From: Burkholderiales bacterium
Lineage (GTDB): Bacteria > Pseudomonadota > Gammaproteobacteria > Burkholderiales > SG8-39
Assembly: GCA_023383795.1 (NCBI GenBank)
Contig: JAHDYJ010000014.1
Coordinates: forward strand, 1 to 44,469
DNA length: 44,469 nucleotides
Direction of reading: 5' to 3'
Shown: in pieces, positions 18,161-29,256 of the stretch
Numbering within the stretch: position 1 is the first letter of the stretch
How the letters are laid out: the number at the start of each line of letters is the position of its first letter
Notes under the pieces: model-generated
The model's input: only the letters and a program-made list of their open reading frames with translations
Told to the model about the DNA's origin: nothing
Database searches by the model: none
Translations under genes and position numbers: made by a program

Positions 18161-19342
18161 TCACTGGCGTGAAAACGCGTACAACCCGCCCCCGGTCGTC
18201 TGCACGAGGAAACCGCCGACGATCGGCACCGGCGCGCTGCGGATCGGCGTTCCGTCGGTCGCGATGCGCGCCACGAACGCGCCGGTGTCGCGCGCGAGCA
18301 GGTGGACGTAGCCCTCGACGTCGCCCACTGCGACCGCCCGCTCGAGCGGCAGCGGCGCCGTGAGCCGGCGGTACTGCAGCTTGTCCTGGCGCCACACGCT
18401 GATGCCGGAGTTGGCGGCGAGCGCCGAGACGGCGCCGCGGTCCTCGCTCACGTAGACGGCGCGGCCGTCGACCGCGAGCCCCGCGCTCGAGGACATCTCG
18501 CGCGCCCAGAGCATGGCGCCGTTGGTGAGGTCGAAGCACGCGGCGCGCCCCTGGTGCGCGACGGCGCACGCGACGCGGTCGCCCACCCACGGGTTGCCGG
18601 TGACGTCGCTCATCCGCTCGAGCTCGGTGGTGCCGCGCGGCAGCGACACCGTGCCTTCCCAGCGCAGGCCGCCGTTCGACTGCGCAAGCGCCACCAGCTT
18701 GCCGCCGGGGAACCCGGCGAAGACGAAGCCGCTGCTCACGGTGACGCCGGCCGGGCTGCGCACCGCGAGCGACGGCGTCTGGCGCTGGTAGACCCAGCGC
18801 CGCCGGCCGTCGCGCGCATCGAAGCCGAACACGCGGCTGTCGGCGCTGCGCACCACGACCAGGTCGCCGACGACCTCCGGCGGCGCCAGCACCTCGCTCG
18901 ATACCCGCGCCTTCCACCGCAGCTGCCCGCCCGCCTCGAGCGCAATCACCTCGCCCTCGGTCGAGCCGACGACGACGAGCACGCCGTCGCTGCCGACGCC
19001 GCCCGACAGCGGGCTGCCGACTGCGACGCGCCAGAGCTGCCGGCCGCTGCGCTCGTCGAAGCGCGCCACCGTGCCGTCGCCGGCCGCGGCGAACACGCTG
19101 CCCGCGGCGACCGCGGGCGCAAACGCGGCGCCGCGCGCATCGCCGACGCTCGCCTGCCACAGCGTCGGCACCGCGACCGGGCTCGCGATCGGCGCGAGCG
19201 GCGCCGGCACCTGCGTCGGCGCCGGCTCGAACCAGCGCAGCGGATTCCAGCTGAAGCCGGAGCAGCCGCCCAGGCCGAGCGCGGCCGTCGCCGCGACCGC
19301 GAGCGCGAGGCGGCGCGCGCGACGGCGCGGCGCGCGGCTCAT
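18161..19342 (-). CDS. bamB: Outer membrane assembly lipoprotein BamB
   Basis: 393 residues. A lipoprotein signal peptide ends in LGLGGC with the lipidated Cys27. The remainder is an eight-bladed PQQ-type propeller with repeated blade ends of the form G-x-x-L-W and FD-x-R-x-G. BamB is the periplasmic scaffold that helps BamA insert beta-barrel proteins. The ATG at 19342 overlaps the stop of the yfgM-like gene by four bases. The usual yfgM-bamB-der order is kept, but the repeat above separates bamB from der. Confidence 0.94.
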   Translation of the reverse strand: MSRAPRRRARRLALAVAATAALGLGGCSGFSWNPLRWFEPAPTQVPAPLAPIASPVAVPTLWQASVGDARGAAFAPAVAAGSVFAAAGDGTVARFDERSGRQLWRVAVGSPLSGGVGSDGVLVVVGSTEGEVIALEAGGQLRWKARVSSEVLAPPEVVGDLVVVRSADSRVFGFDARDGRRRWVYQRQTPSLAVRSPAGVTVSSGFVFAGFPGGKLVALAQSNGGLRWEGTVSLPRGTTELERMSDVTGNPWVGDRVACAVAHQGRAACFDLTNGAMLWAREMSSSAGLAVDGRAVYVSEDRGAVSALAANSGISVWRQDKLQYRRLTAPLPLERAVAVGDVEGYVHLLARDTGAFVARIATDGTPIRSAPVPIVGGFLVQTTGGGLYAFSRQ

Positions 19343-19983
19343 GCGCCCTCTCCGCCCAGGATCTCGAGCTTGAGCTCGAGCAGCTCGCGGGTCGCGCCCT
19401 CGCGCGGCTGCAGCCGGCCGAGCGCCGCGCGGTAGGCGCTGCGCGCCTCGGCGGTCTTTCCCTGCAGCGCGTAGACGTCGCCGCGCGCCTCGTCGTAGCG
19501 GCCCTCGAACCCGGGCGGCGGCTGCGACTCGAGCACCTTCAGCGCCTCGTCGAACGCCTTCTCGTCGATCAGCACGTTCGCCAGCCGCAGGCGCGCGATC
19601 GCGCCGAGCTCCGGCTCGCGCGCGTGGTCGATCACCCACTCGAGCTGGGCGCGGGCGGTCTTGAGGTCGCCGCTCTCGAAATGCGCCTTGGCCGAGACGA
19701 GCGCCGCGAGCGGCGCGTACGCGGTGCGCGGGTAGCCCTCCAGGATCGTGCCCGCGAGATCGCGGACCTTCTTGATGTCGCGCGTCCCGGCCGCCTTGCG
19801 CAGCTCGGTGTACACCGCGCTCGCCTCGGCGGCCTGCGAGCGCTGGTAGGTGCGCCATCCGACAACCCCGGCCACGACGAGCGCGGCCGCGGCGATCGCG
19901 ACGATCACCAGCGCGCCGTGCTCGCGCCACCACGCCTTCAGCGCGGCGATCTGCTCCTGCTCCTCGAGGTCGAACGTGCTCAT
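19339..19983 (-). CDS. YfgM-like tetratricopeptide ancillary SecYEG translocon protein
   Basis: 214 residues. A short cytoplasmic N-terminus ([19 protein letters not shown], residues 4-22) is followed by one membrane helix (about 23-43) and a periplasmic TPR-like region (about 60-200). This matches YfgM (DUF2133-type), which contacts the SecYEG/PpiD periplasmic chaperone network. It overlaps hisS and bamB by four bases at each end, so all three are probably translated together. Confidence 0.88.
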   Translation of the reverse strand: MSTFDLEEQEQIAALKAWWREHGALVIVAIAAAALVVAGVVGWRTYQRSQAAEASAVYTELRKAAGTRDIKKVRDLAGTILEGYPRTAYAPLAALVSAKAHFESGDLKTARAQLEWVIDHAREPELGAIARLRLANVLIDEKAFDEALKVLESQPPPGFEGRYDEARGDVYALQGKTAEARSAYRAALGRLQPREGATRELLELKLEILGGEGA

Positions 19984-21260
19984 TCGGACTCTTCTCCGTA
20001 CATTAGATCGGACACCGCGTCGGCGAGCCGGTCGAGCGCGACCCGCGACTGGCCGCGGTCCTCCCGCAGCGGCTTGAGCGTCGCCTCGCCCGCCGCCGCC
20101 TCCTCCTCGCCGATGATGACGGCGACGGCCGCCCCGCTCGCGTCGGCGCGCTTCATCTGCGACTTGAAGCTGCCGCCGCCGCAGTGCTGGATGACCGCGA
20201 GGCCGTGGTCGCGCAGCCGCTCCGCGGCCCGGAACGCGAGCCGCTCCGCGCCCGCGCCCTGGTTCACGACGTAGACGTCGACCGCCGGGCCCGCGCGCTC
20301 GTCGCCCTCGCGCATCAGCGCGATCAGGCGCTCGACGCCCATCGCGAAGCCGGCGGCCGGCGCCGCCTTGCCGCCGATCTGCGCGATCAGGCCGTCGTAG
20401 CGGCCGCCGCCGCACACGGTGCCCTGCGCGCCGAGCCGGTCGGTGATCCACTCGAACACGGTCAGGTTGTAGTAGTCGAGCCCGCGCACGAGGCGCGGAT
20501 CGATCGTGTACGGCAGGCCGGCGTCCTTCAGCACCGTCTGCACGCCCTCGAAGTGCGCGAGCGACGCGTCGCCGAGGTAGTCGAGCAGCCGCGGCGCACC
20601 CGCGATCAGCGGCTGCATCGCCGGGTTCTTGCTGTCCAGCACGCGCAGCGGGTTGGTGTGCAGCCGCCGGCGCGAATCCTCGTCGAGGTCGCCCTCGTGC
20701 CGGCGCAGGTAGGCGACCAGCGCCTCGCGGTGCGCGAGGCGCTCCTCGATGCTGCCGAGCGAGTTGAGGTGCAGCCGGATGCCCTGCAGGCCGAGATCGT
20801 CCCACAGCCGCGCGCACATCAGGAGGAGCTCGGCATCGACGTCCGGCCCGGCGTAGCCGAGCGCCTCGGCCCCGACCTGGTGGAACTGCCGGTAGCGGCC
20901 CTTCTGCGGCCGCTCGTGGCGGTACATCGGCCCCATGTACCAGAGGCGCTGCGGGCCGGCGTAGAGCAGCGAATGCTCGACCGCGGCGCGCACCACCGAC
21001 GCGGTGGCCTCGGGCCGCAGCGTCAGGTGCTCGCCGTTCAACTCGTCGACGAAGCTGTACATCTCCTTCTCGACGATGTCGGTCGCCTCGCCGATCGCGC
21101 GGCGGAAGAGCGCGGTGTGCTCGAGCAGCGGCGTGCGCACGTTGCGGTAGCCGTAGGCGGCGAGCCACGCGCGCACCGTATCCTCGAAGTGCTCCCAAAG
21201 CTCCGCTTCGTCCGGCAGGATGTCGTTCATCCCCCGGACCGCTTGCAGGGTCTGTGTCAT
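19980..21260 (-). CDS. hisS: Histidyl-tRNA synthetase
   Basis: 426 residues. Class II motif 2 is seen at [19 protein letters not shown]; the HisA motif [15 protein letters not shown] near 255-270 and GGGRYDGL, together with a C-terminal anticodon-binding domain (from about 330), identify HisS. It charges tRNA-His. No strong ribosome binding site precedes ATG 21260; it starts 13 bases after ispG. Confidence 0.97.
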   Translation of the reverse strand: MTQTLQAVRGMNDILPDEAELWEHFEDTVRAWLAAYGYRNVRTPLLEHTALFRRAIGEATDIVEKEMYSFVDELNGEHLTLRPEATASVVRAAVEHSLLYAGPQRLWYMGPMYRHERPQKGRYRQFHQVGAEALGYAGPDVDAELLLMCARLWDDLGLQGIRLHLNSLGSIEERLAHREALVAYLRRHEGDLDEDSRRRLHTNPLRVLDSKNPAMQPLIAGAPRLLDYLGDASLAHFEGVQTVLKDAGLPYTIDPRLVRGLDYYNLTVFEWITDRLGAQGTVCGGGRYDGLIAQIGGKAAPAAGFAMGVERLIALMREGDERAGPAVDVYVVNQGAGAERLAFRAAERLRDHGLAVIQHCGGGSFKSQMKRADASGAAVAVIIGEEEAAAGEATLKPLREDRGQSRVALDRLADAVSDLMYGEESE

Positions 21261-21273
21261 GACGGCGCCGAGG

Positions 21274-22536
21274 CTAGACCACGGCTTTGTTGTCGAGCGG
21301 CGGCGCGGCGGTGCTGCGGCCGTAGGTCGTGCGCACGTAGTCCTCGACGATGCGCTGGAAATCCTCGGCGATCGTCTCGCCCTTGAGCGTGACGGTCTTC
21401 TCGCCGTTCACGTACACCGGTGCGACCGGCCGCTCGCCCGCGCCGGGCAGGCTGATGCCGATGTTCGCGAGCTTCGACTCCCCGGGCCCGTTCACCACGC
21501 AGCCCATCACGGCCACGTGCATCTCCTCGACCCCGGGATACCGCTCCCGCCACCGCGGCATCTGCGCGCGCAGGAACGCCTGGATCCGCGCGGCGAGCTC
21601 CTGGAAGGTCGTGCTGGTCGTGCGGCCGCACCCTGGGCACGCGGTCACCATCGGCGCGAAGGAGCGCAGCCCCATCGTCTGCAGGAGCTCCTGCGCGACG
21701 ACCACCTCCTGGGTGCGCGGTCCGCCCGGCTCCGGCGTGAGCGAGACGCGGATCGTGTCGCCGATGCCCTCCTGCAGCAGCACGGCCATCGCCGCGCTCG
21801 AAGCGACGATGCCCTTGGAGCCCATGCCCGCCTCGGTGAGGCCGAGGTGCAGCGGATAGTCGCAGCGCCGCGCGAGCTCCCGGTACACCGTGATCAGGTC
21901 CTGGACGCCGCTCACCTTGCAGGAGAGGACGATGCGGTCGCCGGGCAGCCCGAGCGCCTCGGCCCGCGCCGCGCTCTCGAGCGCCGAGACGATCAGCGCC
22001 TCGCGCATGACCGCGTCGGCCGCGCGCGGGTCCGCGCGCGCGGCGTTCTCGTCCATCATGCGCGCGAGCAGCTCCTGGTCGAGGCTGCCCCAGTTCACCC
22101 CGATGCGGACCGGCTTGCCGTAGCGGCACGCCGCCTCGATCATCGCGGCGAACTGCTCGTCGCGCTTCGCCCCGCGGCCGACGTTGCCCGGGTTGATGCG
22201 GTACTTCGCGAGCGTCTCGGCGCACGCCGGGTGCTCGGCGAGCAGCTTGTGGCCGTTGAAGTGGAAATCGCCGACGAGCGGAACCGCGCAGCCGGCGCGG
22301 TCGAGCTGCTCGCGGATGCGCGGCACCGCCGCCGCCGCCTCCGCGCCGTTGACGGTGATGCGGACGAGCTCGGAGCCGGCGTCCGCGAGCTCGCGCGCCT
22401 GGCGCGCGGTCGCGTCGACGTCCGCGGTGTCGGTGTTGGTCATCGACTGCACGACGATCGGCGCGCCGCCGCCGACCGGGACGCGTCCGATGCGGACCTG
22501 CCGCGACCGCCTGCGTGCGACCGTGCTCGCGATCAT
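21274..22536 (-). CDS. ispG: 4-hydroxy-3-methylbut-2-enyl diphosphate synthase IspG (GcpE)
   Basis: 420 residues. The TIM-barrel part carries [16 protein letters not shown] and the GVNWGSLD segment. Cys residues for the 4Fe-4S cluster lie in CPGCGR and in [10 protein letters not shown]. The enzyme reductively converts MEcPP to HMBPP in the methylerythritol phosphate route to isoprenoids. The length fits the proteobacterial form. It starts 4 bases after the rodZ stop. Confidence 0.96.
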   Translation of the reverse strand: MIASTVARRRSRQVRIGRVPVGGGAPIVVQSMTNTDTADVDATARQARELADAGSELVRITVNGAEAAAAVPRIREQLDRAGCAVPLVGDFHFNGHKLLAEHPACAETLAKYRINPGNVGRGAKRDEQFAAMIEAACRYGKPVRIGVNWGSLDQELLARMMDENAARADPRAADAVMREALIVSALESAARAEALGLPGDRIVLSCKVSGVQDLITVYRELARRCDYPLHLGLTEAGMGSKGIVASSAAMAVLLQEGIGDTIRVSLTPEPGGPRTQEVVVAQELLQTMGLRSFAPMVTACPGCGRTTSTTFQELAARIQAFLRAQMPRWRERYPGVEEMHVAVMGCVVNGPGESKLANIGISLPGAGERPVAPVYVNGEKTVTLKGETIAEDFQRIVEDYVRTTYGRSTAAPPLDNKAVV

Positions 22537-22540
22537 GTGC

Positions 22541-23458
22541 TCATTCCAGCGTGACGCGCGCGACGTCGCTCCGAACGTGCGGCTTGAGCGCGACCGGCGC
22601 GTCGTTGAAGCTGAGCTGGACCGCCGAGGCGTTGCCGATCACCAGCTCGAACGGCGCGACGCCCTGGATCACGCGACGCGTGCCCGCCCGGTTGAGCCCC
22701 GAGAAGACGATCTCACCGCTCGCATCGCGGATCTCGACCCACGATTCCTGCTCGAACTCGAGCGTGACGCGCGACTTGCCGGGCGGGATCGGCCCCCGCG
22801 CAGGCGGCGCCTCGGGGACTGCAACGTCTCGCGGCGGCGCGGCCGCAGCCGTTTCGGTCGCGGCGGCCGGCGCGGGCTTCGCTGCCGGAGCGGCCGCGGC
22901 TTCGGGCGCCGCCGCCGGCTGCGCCGGCGCGGGCTCGGGCTCGGGAACCGGTATCGGTTCGGTCGGCGCCGGCGCGCCGGGCGGGGGCAGCGGCTCGGAC
23001 GCGGGCGGCGCGACGGCGACCGGCGCGGCCGGCTGGGCGGGATGCTGGCTGCGCAGGAACCACTCGGCGAGGACCACCGCCACGGCGAGCACGATCAGCA
23101 TCGAGAGGAGCACGTAGACGCGCGAGCCCGGCCGCCGCTCGGCCGGGAACGGCACGCTCATGTCGCGCGGCTGCATCTCGACATCGCCCGCGATGACCTT
23201 GCGCTCGAGCGACCCGAGCAGCGGCGCGGCGTCGATGCCGAGGAGCTTGGCGTAGCTGCGCACCATGCCCCGCACGAACGGCGCGCCCGGCAGCGACTCG
23301 TAGCGGTCCGCCTCGAGCGCCTCGATCTGGCGCGGCGAGAACTTCAGCCGCTGCGCGACCTCGGACACCGAGAGCCCGCGCTCGGCCCGGGCCGCGGCGA
23401 GGATGCCCCCGACAGTCAGCTCCTCGGGCGCGAGGCTGCCGGGCTGCGGATCGCTCAT
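22541..23458 (-). CDS. rodZ: Cytoskeleton protein RodZ
   Basis: 305 residues. An N-terminal helix-turn-helix domain (about 15-80; [21 protein letters not shown]) is followed by one membrane helix (about 113-130), a long Ala/Pro/Glu linker (about 140-220) and a C-terminal DUF4115 beta domain (about 225-305). RodZ links MreB to the wall-synthesis machinery and holds rod shape. It overlaps pilW by four bases, as is usual in Proteobacteria. Confidence 0.93.
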   Translation of the reverse strand: MSDPQPGSLAPEELTVGGILAAARAERGLSVSEVAQRLKFSPRQIEALEADRYESLPGAPFVRGMVRSYAKLLGIDAAPLLGSLERKVIAGDVEMQPRDMSVPFPAERRPGSRVYVLLSMLIVLAVAVVLAEWFLRSQHPAQPAAPVAVAPPASEPLPPPGAPAPTEPIPVPEPEPAPAQPAAAPEAAAAPAAKPAPAAATETAAAAPPRDVAVPEAPPARGPIPPGKSRVTLEFEQESWVEIRDASGEIVFSGLNRAGTRRVIQGVAPFELVIGNASAVQLSFNDAPVALKPHVRSDVARVTLE

Positions 23459-24273
23459 TCGAACTCCCCGCGCTGCAGCGCCTGGTACTCCGGCGACCGC
23501 GGGAACCGCAGCCGCAGCTGCGCGGCGTAGCTGTTCTCCGCGACCTTGTCGCCGAGCTTGCGCTCGACGCGCACGGCGAGCCACAGCGCCTCCGCCGACG
23601 GCGGCGCGAGCCGGTTGTGCCGCGCGATGACCTCGCGCGCCTCGCCGAAGCGGCCGCGGTCGTACTGCACCTTCGCGTACGGCAGGAGCACGCTCACGCT
23701 GTTCGGGTCGAGCCGCAGCGCGCGCTCGAAGTACTCGCCGGCCTCCTTCACGTTGTTGCGCTGGAGCAGGCAGCGCCCGGCCGCGGCGTAGGTGCGCGAC
23801 GGCGTCGTATAGAGCGGGTTGCGCAGCGCGGTCGTGAAGTACGCCATCGCCTGCTGCTCGCGCCCGGTCTGGCACAGGAACCAGCCGTAGTTGTGGTTCA
23901 GGTCGGCGTCGTTCGGCGCGAGCTTCAGGCCGCGCTGGAAGCTCGCCTCGGCCGCGGCGTTGTCCTTCAGGTCCATGTGCACCAGGGCCTGCACGTTGTA
24001 GGCCGGCGCGTACATCGGATCGGCGGCGAGCGCGACGCGCGCCTCCTCGAGCGCGATCCCCATGTTGCCGATGCCGTAGTAGGCGCCCGCGAGATCGGTG
24101 TGCGCCTTCGCGCGGGTGCGCGGATCGCCGGGCGGCTGCACGAGCGGCGTCTCCTCGCGCGCGGCGGCGCCCGCCGACTGGCTCTCGCCGCCGCCTTGCG
24201 ACGGGTCGGTCGCGCAGCCCGCGGCGAGCGCTGCGACGATGAGCATGACTGCCAGCCGTCCGGTCGTGCTCAT
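23455..24273 (-). CDS. pilW: Type IV pilus assembly lipoprotein PilW/PilF (TPR)
   Basis: 272 residues. A lipoprotein signal peptide ends AALAAGC with Cys20. Six or so TPR motifs follow (for example [20 protein letters not shown], then [18 protein letters not shown]). This pilotin helps the PilQ secretin multimerise in the outer membrane. Start and stop overlap rlmN and rodZ by four bases each. The name PilF is also used for this family. Confidence 0.92.
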   Translation of the reverse strand: MSTTGRLAVMLIVAALAAGCATDPSQGGGESQSAGAAAREETPLVQPPGDPRTRAKAHTDLAGAYYGIGNMGIALEEARVALAADPMYAPAYNVQALVHMDLKDNAAAEASFQRGLKLAPNDADLNHNYGWFLCQTGREQQAMAYFTTALRNPLYTTPSRTYAAAGRCLLQRNNVKEAGEYFERALRLDPNSVSVLLPYAKVQYDRGRFGEAREVIARHNRLAPPSAEALWLAVRVERKLGDKVAENSYAAQLRLRFPRSPEYQALQRGEFE

Positions 24274-25343
24274 GCCGCCCTCGCAATCTTCAGCGTCCGG
24301 CGCGTCCGGTCGGCGATCTGGCCGGCGAGCTGTCCGCACGCGGCGTCGATGTCGAACCCCCGCGTCTTGCGGATGGTGGTGATGATCCCCGCCGCCTGCA
24401 GCCGCTCGGCGAAGCGGCGGATCGCCGCCTCCGGCGAGCGCCGGTACTCGGCGCCGGGGAACGGGTTGAAGGGGATCAGGTTGATCTTGCACGAGACGCC
24501 GGACGCGAGCGCGATGAGCTCGCGCGCATGCGCCGGCGCGTCGTTCACCCCGTCGAGCATCACGTACTCGAACGTGATGCTGTCGCGCGGGGCGCGCTCG
24601 AGGTAGCGCGCACAGGCCGCCATCAGCTCGCGCAGCGGATACTTGCGGTTGATCGGCATCAGTACGTCGCGCAGGGCGTCGCTCGGCGCGTGCAGGGACA
24701 CGGCGAGCGCCACCGGGCACTCCTCGCGCAGCCGGTCGATCGCCGGGACGATCCCCGACGTCGACACGGTGACGCGGCGCCGCGACAGCCCGTACGCGTT
24801 GTCGTCCAGCATCAGCCTGAGCGCCGGCAGCACGTTGTCGAGGTTGAGCAGCGGCTCGCCCATGCCCATCATGACGACGTTGCTGATCACGCGGTCGGCC
24901 CGGCTCGCGCCGAGCGCCCGGCGCGCGTGCCACAGCTGACCGACGATCTCGGCGGCGGTCAGGTTGCGATTGAAGCCCTGCTTGCCGGTCGCGCAGAAGC
25001 GGCAGTCGAGCATGCAGCCGGCCTGGCTCGAGATGCACAGCGTGCCGCGGCTCGCCTCCGGGATGAAGACCGCCTCGACCGCGCTCGAGCCGACGTCGAG
25101 CAGCCATTTGCGCGTGCCGTCCGGCGCGGTCGCGTCGGACACCACGCGCGGCGCGGTCACGTCGGCCGCCTCGGCAAGCCGCGCCCGCAGCGGCTTCGCG
25201 AGGTCGGTCATCGCCGCGAAGTCGTCGACGCCGAGCTGGTGCACCCAGCGCATCAGCTGGCGCGCCCGGAACGGCTTCTCGCCGAGCCCGGCGAGGAAGC
25301 CCGCCAGCGCGTCGCGGTCGAGACCGAGGAGGTTCACGCCCAT
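24270..25343 (-). CDS. rlmN: Dual-specificity 23S rRNA/tRNA adenine C2-methyltransferase RlmN
   Basis: 357 residues. The radical-SAM cluster motif is at C110, C114 and C117 (CMLDCRFC). [11 protein letters not shown] and VSLHAPSD are also present, and a conserved Cys near the C-terminal end lies in the usual acceptor position. RlmN methylates A2503 of 23S rRNA and A37 of some tRNAs. It lies between ndk (129-base gap) and pilW, the standard order. Confidence 0.96.
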   Translation of the reverse strand: MGVNLLGLDRDALAGFLAGLGEKPFRARQLMRWVHQLGVDDFAAMTDLAKPLRARLAEAADVTAPRVVSDATAPDGTRKWLLDVGSSAVEAVFIPEASRGTLCISSQAGCMLDCRFCATGKQGFNRNLTAAEIVGQLWHARRALGASRADRVISNVVMMGMGEPLLNLDNVLPALRLMLDDNAYGLSRRRVTVSTSGIVPAIDRLREECPVALAVSLHAPSDALRDVLMPINRKYPLRELMAACARYLERAPRDSITFEYVMLDGVNDAPAHARELIALASGVSCKINLIPFNPFPGAEYRRSPEAAIRRFAERLQAAGIITTIRKTRGFDIDAACGQLAGQIADRTRRTLKIARAA

Positions 25344-25472
25344 GCGGTGCGTCGGCTAGCGGCCATCTCGAAATCGCGGACGCGCTTCTTCCCGGGCCGG
25401 GATCGCGCGACGCGGCAGGCTGCCCTCGCAGATCCCCGTTTTCTCGATCGCATTCGCATCTTGAGACAGGTT

Positions 25473-25898
25473 CTAGCGGCCCAGGATCTCGTACGCGGCG
25501 AAGAAGTACCCGATCTCGGTGCGCGCGGTCTCCGGCGCATCCGAGCCGTGCACGGCGTTCGCGTCGATGCTCGCGGCGAAGTCGGCGCGGATCGTGCCCT
25601 TGGCGGCCTTCTTCGGGTCGGTCGCGCCCATCAGCTCACGGTTGCGCGCGATCGCGTCCTCGCCCTCGAGCACCTGGATCATCACCGGCCCGGAGATCAT
25701 GAACTTGACGAGATCGCGGAAGAACGGGCGCTCGCGGTGCACGGCGTAGAATCCCTCGGCTTCGGCCTGCGAGAGCTGCACCATCTTCGCCGCGACGATC
25801 TTCAGCCCGGCCGCCTCGAAGCGGGCGTAGATCTGTCCGATCGCGTTCTTCGCAACCGCGTCCGGCTTGATGATCGACAGGGTTCGTTCCATGGCCAT
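25473..25898 (-). CDS. ndk: Nucleoside diphosphate kinase
   Basis: 141 residues. The catalytic histidine is His117 in [10 protein letters not shown], and [12 protein letters not shown] (4-15) is the family N-terminus. The enzyme balances NTP and dNTP pools. AAGGGAG lies nine bases before ATG 25898; a second Met two codons later is less likely. It follows tilS after a 100-base gap that includes an unusually AT-rich patch near 25985-26005. Confidence 0.97.
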   Translation of the reverse strand: MAMERTLSIIKPDAVAKNAIGQIYARFEAAGLKIVAAKMVQLSQAEAEGFYAVHRERPFFRDLVKFMISGPVMIQVLEGEDAIARNRELMGATDPKKAAKGTIRADFAASIDANAVHGSDAPETARTEIGYFFAAYEILGR

Positions 25899-25998
25899 GC
25901 TGGTGTGCTCCCTTGCGCGGTCTCGGTTGGGTCGGCCCGGCGTCCGATGCGGTTGGCATGCGGCGGCGCCCCGGGGCCGGCCTTTCGAAAATAAACGC

Positions 25999-27429
25999 TT
26001 ATTTTAACACGCGTTTCGCGCGTTTCGCGCGTTTCACAGGTTTCCGCACGGCGCCCGGCGCCGCGGCCTCCGGCGCGAGCGGCGTCCACTCGATCCGCAG
26101 CCCGGGTTCGCCCGGTCCGGCCTGCAGCTCCGCCGCCACCGCCACCCCCGGCACGCAGGCGAGCGCCTCGTCCACGTAGACCAGCGGCAGCCGCACGCGA
26201 TCCCACGGCGGCACGCCGCTTTGCTGCAGCAGCCGCTTGACCGTGCGCCGCGGCCCCGCGATCCGCGGGCGTAGCGCCTCGCCGCCGCGGCGGGGGCGTA
26301 GCGTGAGCCGTCCCCGCCGCACGGCCGCGGCCCGCAGGCCGGTCCCGCGCACGGGCTCGAGCCGCAGCTCCCCCCCGAGCTCCGGCACCGGCCACGGGCG
26401 CGCCCCGCTCCACACGGCCTCGAACGATCCGGGCGGCGGGCTCGCCGGCGAGGGCGGCACGAGCCGGAGCGCGCCCTTGTATCTGCGCAGGGTCGTCCCG
26501 TCGAGATCGAACGCCACCCCGCGATCGGCGCGGGCCTGCGCCGCCTGGCGCAGGATCTCGTCGAGCCGCACGCTGGAGGGCGCAGCGACGCCGTGCCGCT
26601 GGAGGAACCACCGCAGCAGGTTGCGGGCCCGCGCCGCCCCTAAGCGGCCCAGGGCGGCGACGTCGAGCGCCCCGCGCACGACGCACCGCTCCGCGTCGAT
26701 CGCCGCGAGCTCGGCCAGCAGCCCCGCGGCCTCGCCGAGGTGGCGCGCGCTGCGCCCGAGGTTCGCGACCGCCGCCGGATTCAGCTCGGTGAGGAGCGGC
26801 AGCACGCGCCGGCGCAGGAAGTTGCGGGCGAGCGTTTCGTCGCGATTGCTCTCGTCCTCGACCCACTCGAGCCCGCGCGCCCGGGCGTACGCAGCGATCT
26901 CGGCCCGCGTGACGTCGAGCAGTGGGCGCACGAAGCGCGGCCCGGCGTCGTCGGGGAGGCTCGCCGCCGGCATGCCGGCGAGCCCCGCCGCACCCGCGCC
27001 GCGCACGAGCTGCAGCAGGACCGTCTCGGCCTGGTCGTCCAGGTGCTGCGCGAGCGCGATGAAATCGGCGCGCTCGGCGCGCAGCGCCGCGTAGCGCGCC
27101 GCGCGTGCCGCGCCTTCGCGGCCGAGCTTGCGGTGCGGCGCGAGGTCCAGCTTGCGGACGCGGCACGCGAGCCCGTAGCGCGCCGCCAGGCGGCGGCAGA
27201 AGCGCGCCCAGGCCGGCGCGTGCGGGCTGCGCCCGTGGTCGAAATGCACGCACGCGAGCCGCAGCCCGAGCCGCGACGCGCGCGGCGCGACGAGATCGAG
27301 CAGGACCGCCGAGTCGATGCCGCCGGAGAGCGCGAGCGTCAGGCGCGCGCCGCGCGGCACGCGGCGCGCGAGCTCGCGTTCGAGGCGCGCGCCGAGCTCA
27401 CTTGACCTGGACTTCCTTGAACTTGCCAT
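25999..27429 (-). CDS. tilS: tRNA(Ile)-lysidine synthetase TilS
   Basis: 476 residues from the chosen ATG. The PP-loop [12 protein letters not shown] is clear, followed by VHFDHGRS and [19 protein letters not shown]. The C-terminal region (from about 370) contains the [16 protein letters not shown] tRNA-binding part, here [14 protein letters not shown]. TilS makes lysidine at C34 of tRNA-Ile(CAU). The start is uncertain: ATG 27429 overlaps accA by 32 bases and has no good ribosome binding site; GTG 27360 is an alternative. The extreme C-terminus is a basic tail ([14 protein letters not shown]) encoded by 9-base repeats. Confidence 0.9.
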   Translation of the reverse strand: MASSRKSRSSELGARLERELARRVPRGARLTLALSGGIDSAVLLDLVAPRASRLGLRLACVHFDHGRSPHAPAWARFCRRLAARYGLACRVRKLDLAPHRKLGREGAARAARYAALRAERADFIALAQHLDDQAETVLLQLVRGAGAAGLAGMPAASLPDDAGPRFVRPLLDVTRAEIAAYARARGLEWVEDESNRDETLARNFLRRRVLPLLTELNPAAVANLGRSARHLGEAAGLLAELAAIDAERCVVRGALDVAALGRLGAARARNLLRWFLQRHGVAAPSSVRLDEILRQAAQARADRGVAFDLDGTTLRRYKGALRLVPPSPASPPPGSFEAVWSGARPWPVPELGGELRLEPVRGTGLRAAAVRRGRLTLRPRRGGEALRPRIAGPRRTVKRLLQQSGVPPWDRVRLPLVYVDEALACVPGVAVAAELQAGPGEPGLRIEWTPLAPEAAAPGAVRKPVKRAKRAKRVLK

Positions 27430-28372
27430 AGGCCATGAGCCGCTCGAAGCGCGCCTCGACGAGCGCATCGATGCTCTGGCCGGAGAGCTGGCGCAGCGCG
27501 TCCTGCAGCGCCTTCTTCAGGCTCTGCGCCACGGTGGCATGGTCGCGGTGCGCTCCGCCGGGCGGCTCGTTCACGATCCGGTCGATCACGCCGAGCGCCT
27601 TCAGCCGCGCGGCGGTGATGCCGAGCGCCTCGGCGGCGAGCGGGGCCTGCTCGGCGCTCTTCCAGAGGATCGACGCGCAGCCCTCGGGCGAGATCACCGA
27701 GTAGGTCGCGTATTGCAGCATGAGGACCTGGTCGCCCACTGCGATCGCGAGCGCGCCGCCCGAGCCGCCCTCCCCGATCACGGTGCACACGACCGGCGTG
27801 CGGAGCTCCGCCATGACGAAGAGGTTGCGCCCGATCGCCTCGGCCTGCCCGCGCTCCTCGGCGCCGATCCCGGGATAGGCGCCCGGCGTATCGACGAACG
27901 TGAGCACCGGCACGCCGAACTTCTCGGCGAGGCGCATCAGCCGCAGCGCCTTGCGATAGCCCTCCGGCCGCGGCATGCCGAAGTTGCGCAGGATCTTCTC
28001 CTTGGTGTCGCGGCCCTTCTGGTGGCCGATCACCATCACCGACTGGCCGTTGAAGCGGGCGGGCCCGCCGACGATCGACGGGTCGTCCGCGTAGGCGCGG
28101 TCGCCGTGCAGCTCCTCGAAATCGGTGAAGAGCGCGCGCACGTAGTCGAGCGTGTACGGACGCTGCGGATGGCGCGCGACGAGCGCGGTCTGCCACGGCG
28201 TGAGCTTGCCGTAGATCTCCTTGGTGAGCGCCAGGCTCTTCTTCTGCAGCCGCTGGATCTCTTCGGAGATGTCGACCGCCGAGTCGTCCTGCACGTAGCG
28301 CAGCTCGTCGATCTTCGCCTCGAGCTCGGCGATCGGCTGCTCGAACTCGAGGAAGGTGGCTTTCGCGTTCAA
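27398..28372 (-). CDS. accA: Acetyl-CoA carboxylase carboxyltransferase subunit alpha
   Basis: 324 residues, full length. [18 protein letters not shown] at the N-terminus, [23 protein letters not shown] near 119-141 and the [17 protein letters not shown] segment near 197-213 are typical of AccA. With AccD it transfers the carboxyl group from carboxybiotin to acetyl-CoA, starting fatty-acid synthesis. The accA-tilS pair is conserved in Betaproteobacteria. Confidence 0.97.
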   Translation of the reverse strand: MNAKATFLEFEQPIAELEAKIDELRYVQDDSAVDISEEIQRLQKKSLALTKEIYGKLTPWQTALVARHPQRPYTLDYVRALFTDFEELHGDRAYADDPSIVGGPARFNGQSVMVIGHQKGRDTKEKILRNFGMPRPEGYRKALRLMRLAEKFGVPVLTFVDTPGAYPGIGAEERGQAEAIGRNLFVMAELRTPVVCTVIGEGGSGGALAIAVGDQVLMLQYATYSVISPEGCASILWKSAEQAPLAAEALGITAARLKALGVIDRIVNEPPGGAHRDHATVAQSLKKALQDALRQLSGQSIDALVEARFERLMAYGKFKEVQVK

Positions 28373-28420
28373 TGCGCGAGCGTCGTCGGTGGGCGCCGCA
28401 GACCGGCGCGGAGGTCCCGG

Positions 28421-28426
28421 ATTCTA
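28421..28426 (-). promoter_or_regulatory. Possible -10 box of accA
   Basis: TAGAAT on the minus strand, 49 bases before accA. No good -35 box is seen at 16-18 bases, so this is only a candidate. The 241-base gap 28373-28613 holds nothing else I can name. Confidence 0.25.
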
Positions 28427-28613
28427 CAAGACAACCGCATTCGAGCGGTTTGGCCGCTCACCGCGGCGTCGGCGGCCGCAAACGCCCACCTGCGAGTCCC
28501 GGCTTGCGGCCGGGTATAAAGGCGGGTCCGTTCCCCTCCGCCGCCCGCCGACGCGCTCTGCCGTACCAGCCCCGCCCCGCCCGCCGGCTCGCCTTCGAGC
28601 CCGCCCTGTTTCC

Positions 28614-29255
28614 TCAATACTCCACCGGCACCGGATCGAGGCTGCGCCACAGGTACCACGTCGCGACCGAGCGCCAAGGCTGCCAGCCCGCCGCGAGACT
28701 GCGGATCGCCTCCAGGTCGCACCCGTCGCCGTCGCCGTCGAAATAATGCAGCCGCACCGCGCGCTGCAGGCCGAGGTCGTCGAGCGGCAGGACGTCGGGC
28801 CGCAGCAGGTTGAAGATCAGGAACATCTCGGCCGTCCAGCGGCCGATGCCGCGCACCTGCACGAGATCGGCGATCACCGCCTCGTCCTCCATCTCGTCCC
28901 AGCGCCCCGGGTGCAGCGAGCCGTCGACGAAGCGCCGCGCAAGGTCGAGCAGATACTCGCGCTTGCGCTCCGAGAGGCCCGCCGCGCGCAGGCGCCGCCG
29001 CCCCGCGAGCAGCTCCTGCGGGCGCATCGCCGGGGCGACGCGCAGGAGCTTCGCCCAGACGCTGTCGGCGGCCTTCACCGAGATCTGCTGGCCGACGATC
29101 GACCGCGCGAGCGTCTGGAACGCATCGCCGCGGCTCCTGAGCGCGATGCCCGGATGGCGCCGGATGATCGCGCGCATGACCGGATCGCCGCGCGAGAGCG
29201 CGCGCTTCGCCAGGCTCCAGTACTGCGGCGTCGCGTGCGAATCGCCCGGAGTCAC
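28614..29255 (-). CDS. DNA-3-methyladenine glycosylase II (AlkA/HhH-GPD family)
   Basis: 213 residues from a GTG start. The helix-hairpin-helix is at VQVRGIGRWTAEMFL (133-147) and the catalytic aspartate is in the LPLDDLG segment (159-160). The N-terminal part contains TLARSIVGQQISVKAA, typical of the family. The enzyme excises alkylated bases to start base-excision repair. The GTG lies one base after the stop of the upstream gene, so they are co-translated. A glycosylase beside accA is common in Betaproteobacteria. Confidence 0.9.
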   Translation of the reverse strand: MTPGDSHATPQYWSLAKRALSRGDPVMRAIIRRHPGIALRSRGDAFQTLARSIVGQQISVKAADSVWAKLLRVAPAMRPQELLAGRRRLRAAGLSERKREYLLDLARRFVDGSLHPGRWDEMEDEAVIADLVQVRGIGRWTAEMFLIFNLLRPDVLPLDDLGLQRAVRLHYFDGDGDGCDLEAIRSLAAGWQPWRSVATWYLWRSLDPVPVEY

Positions 29256-29256
29256 G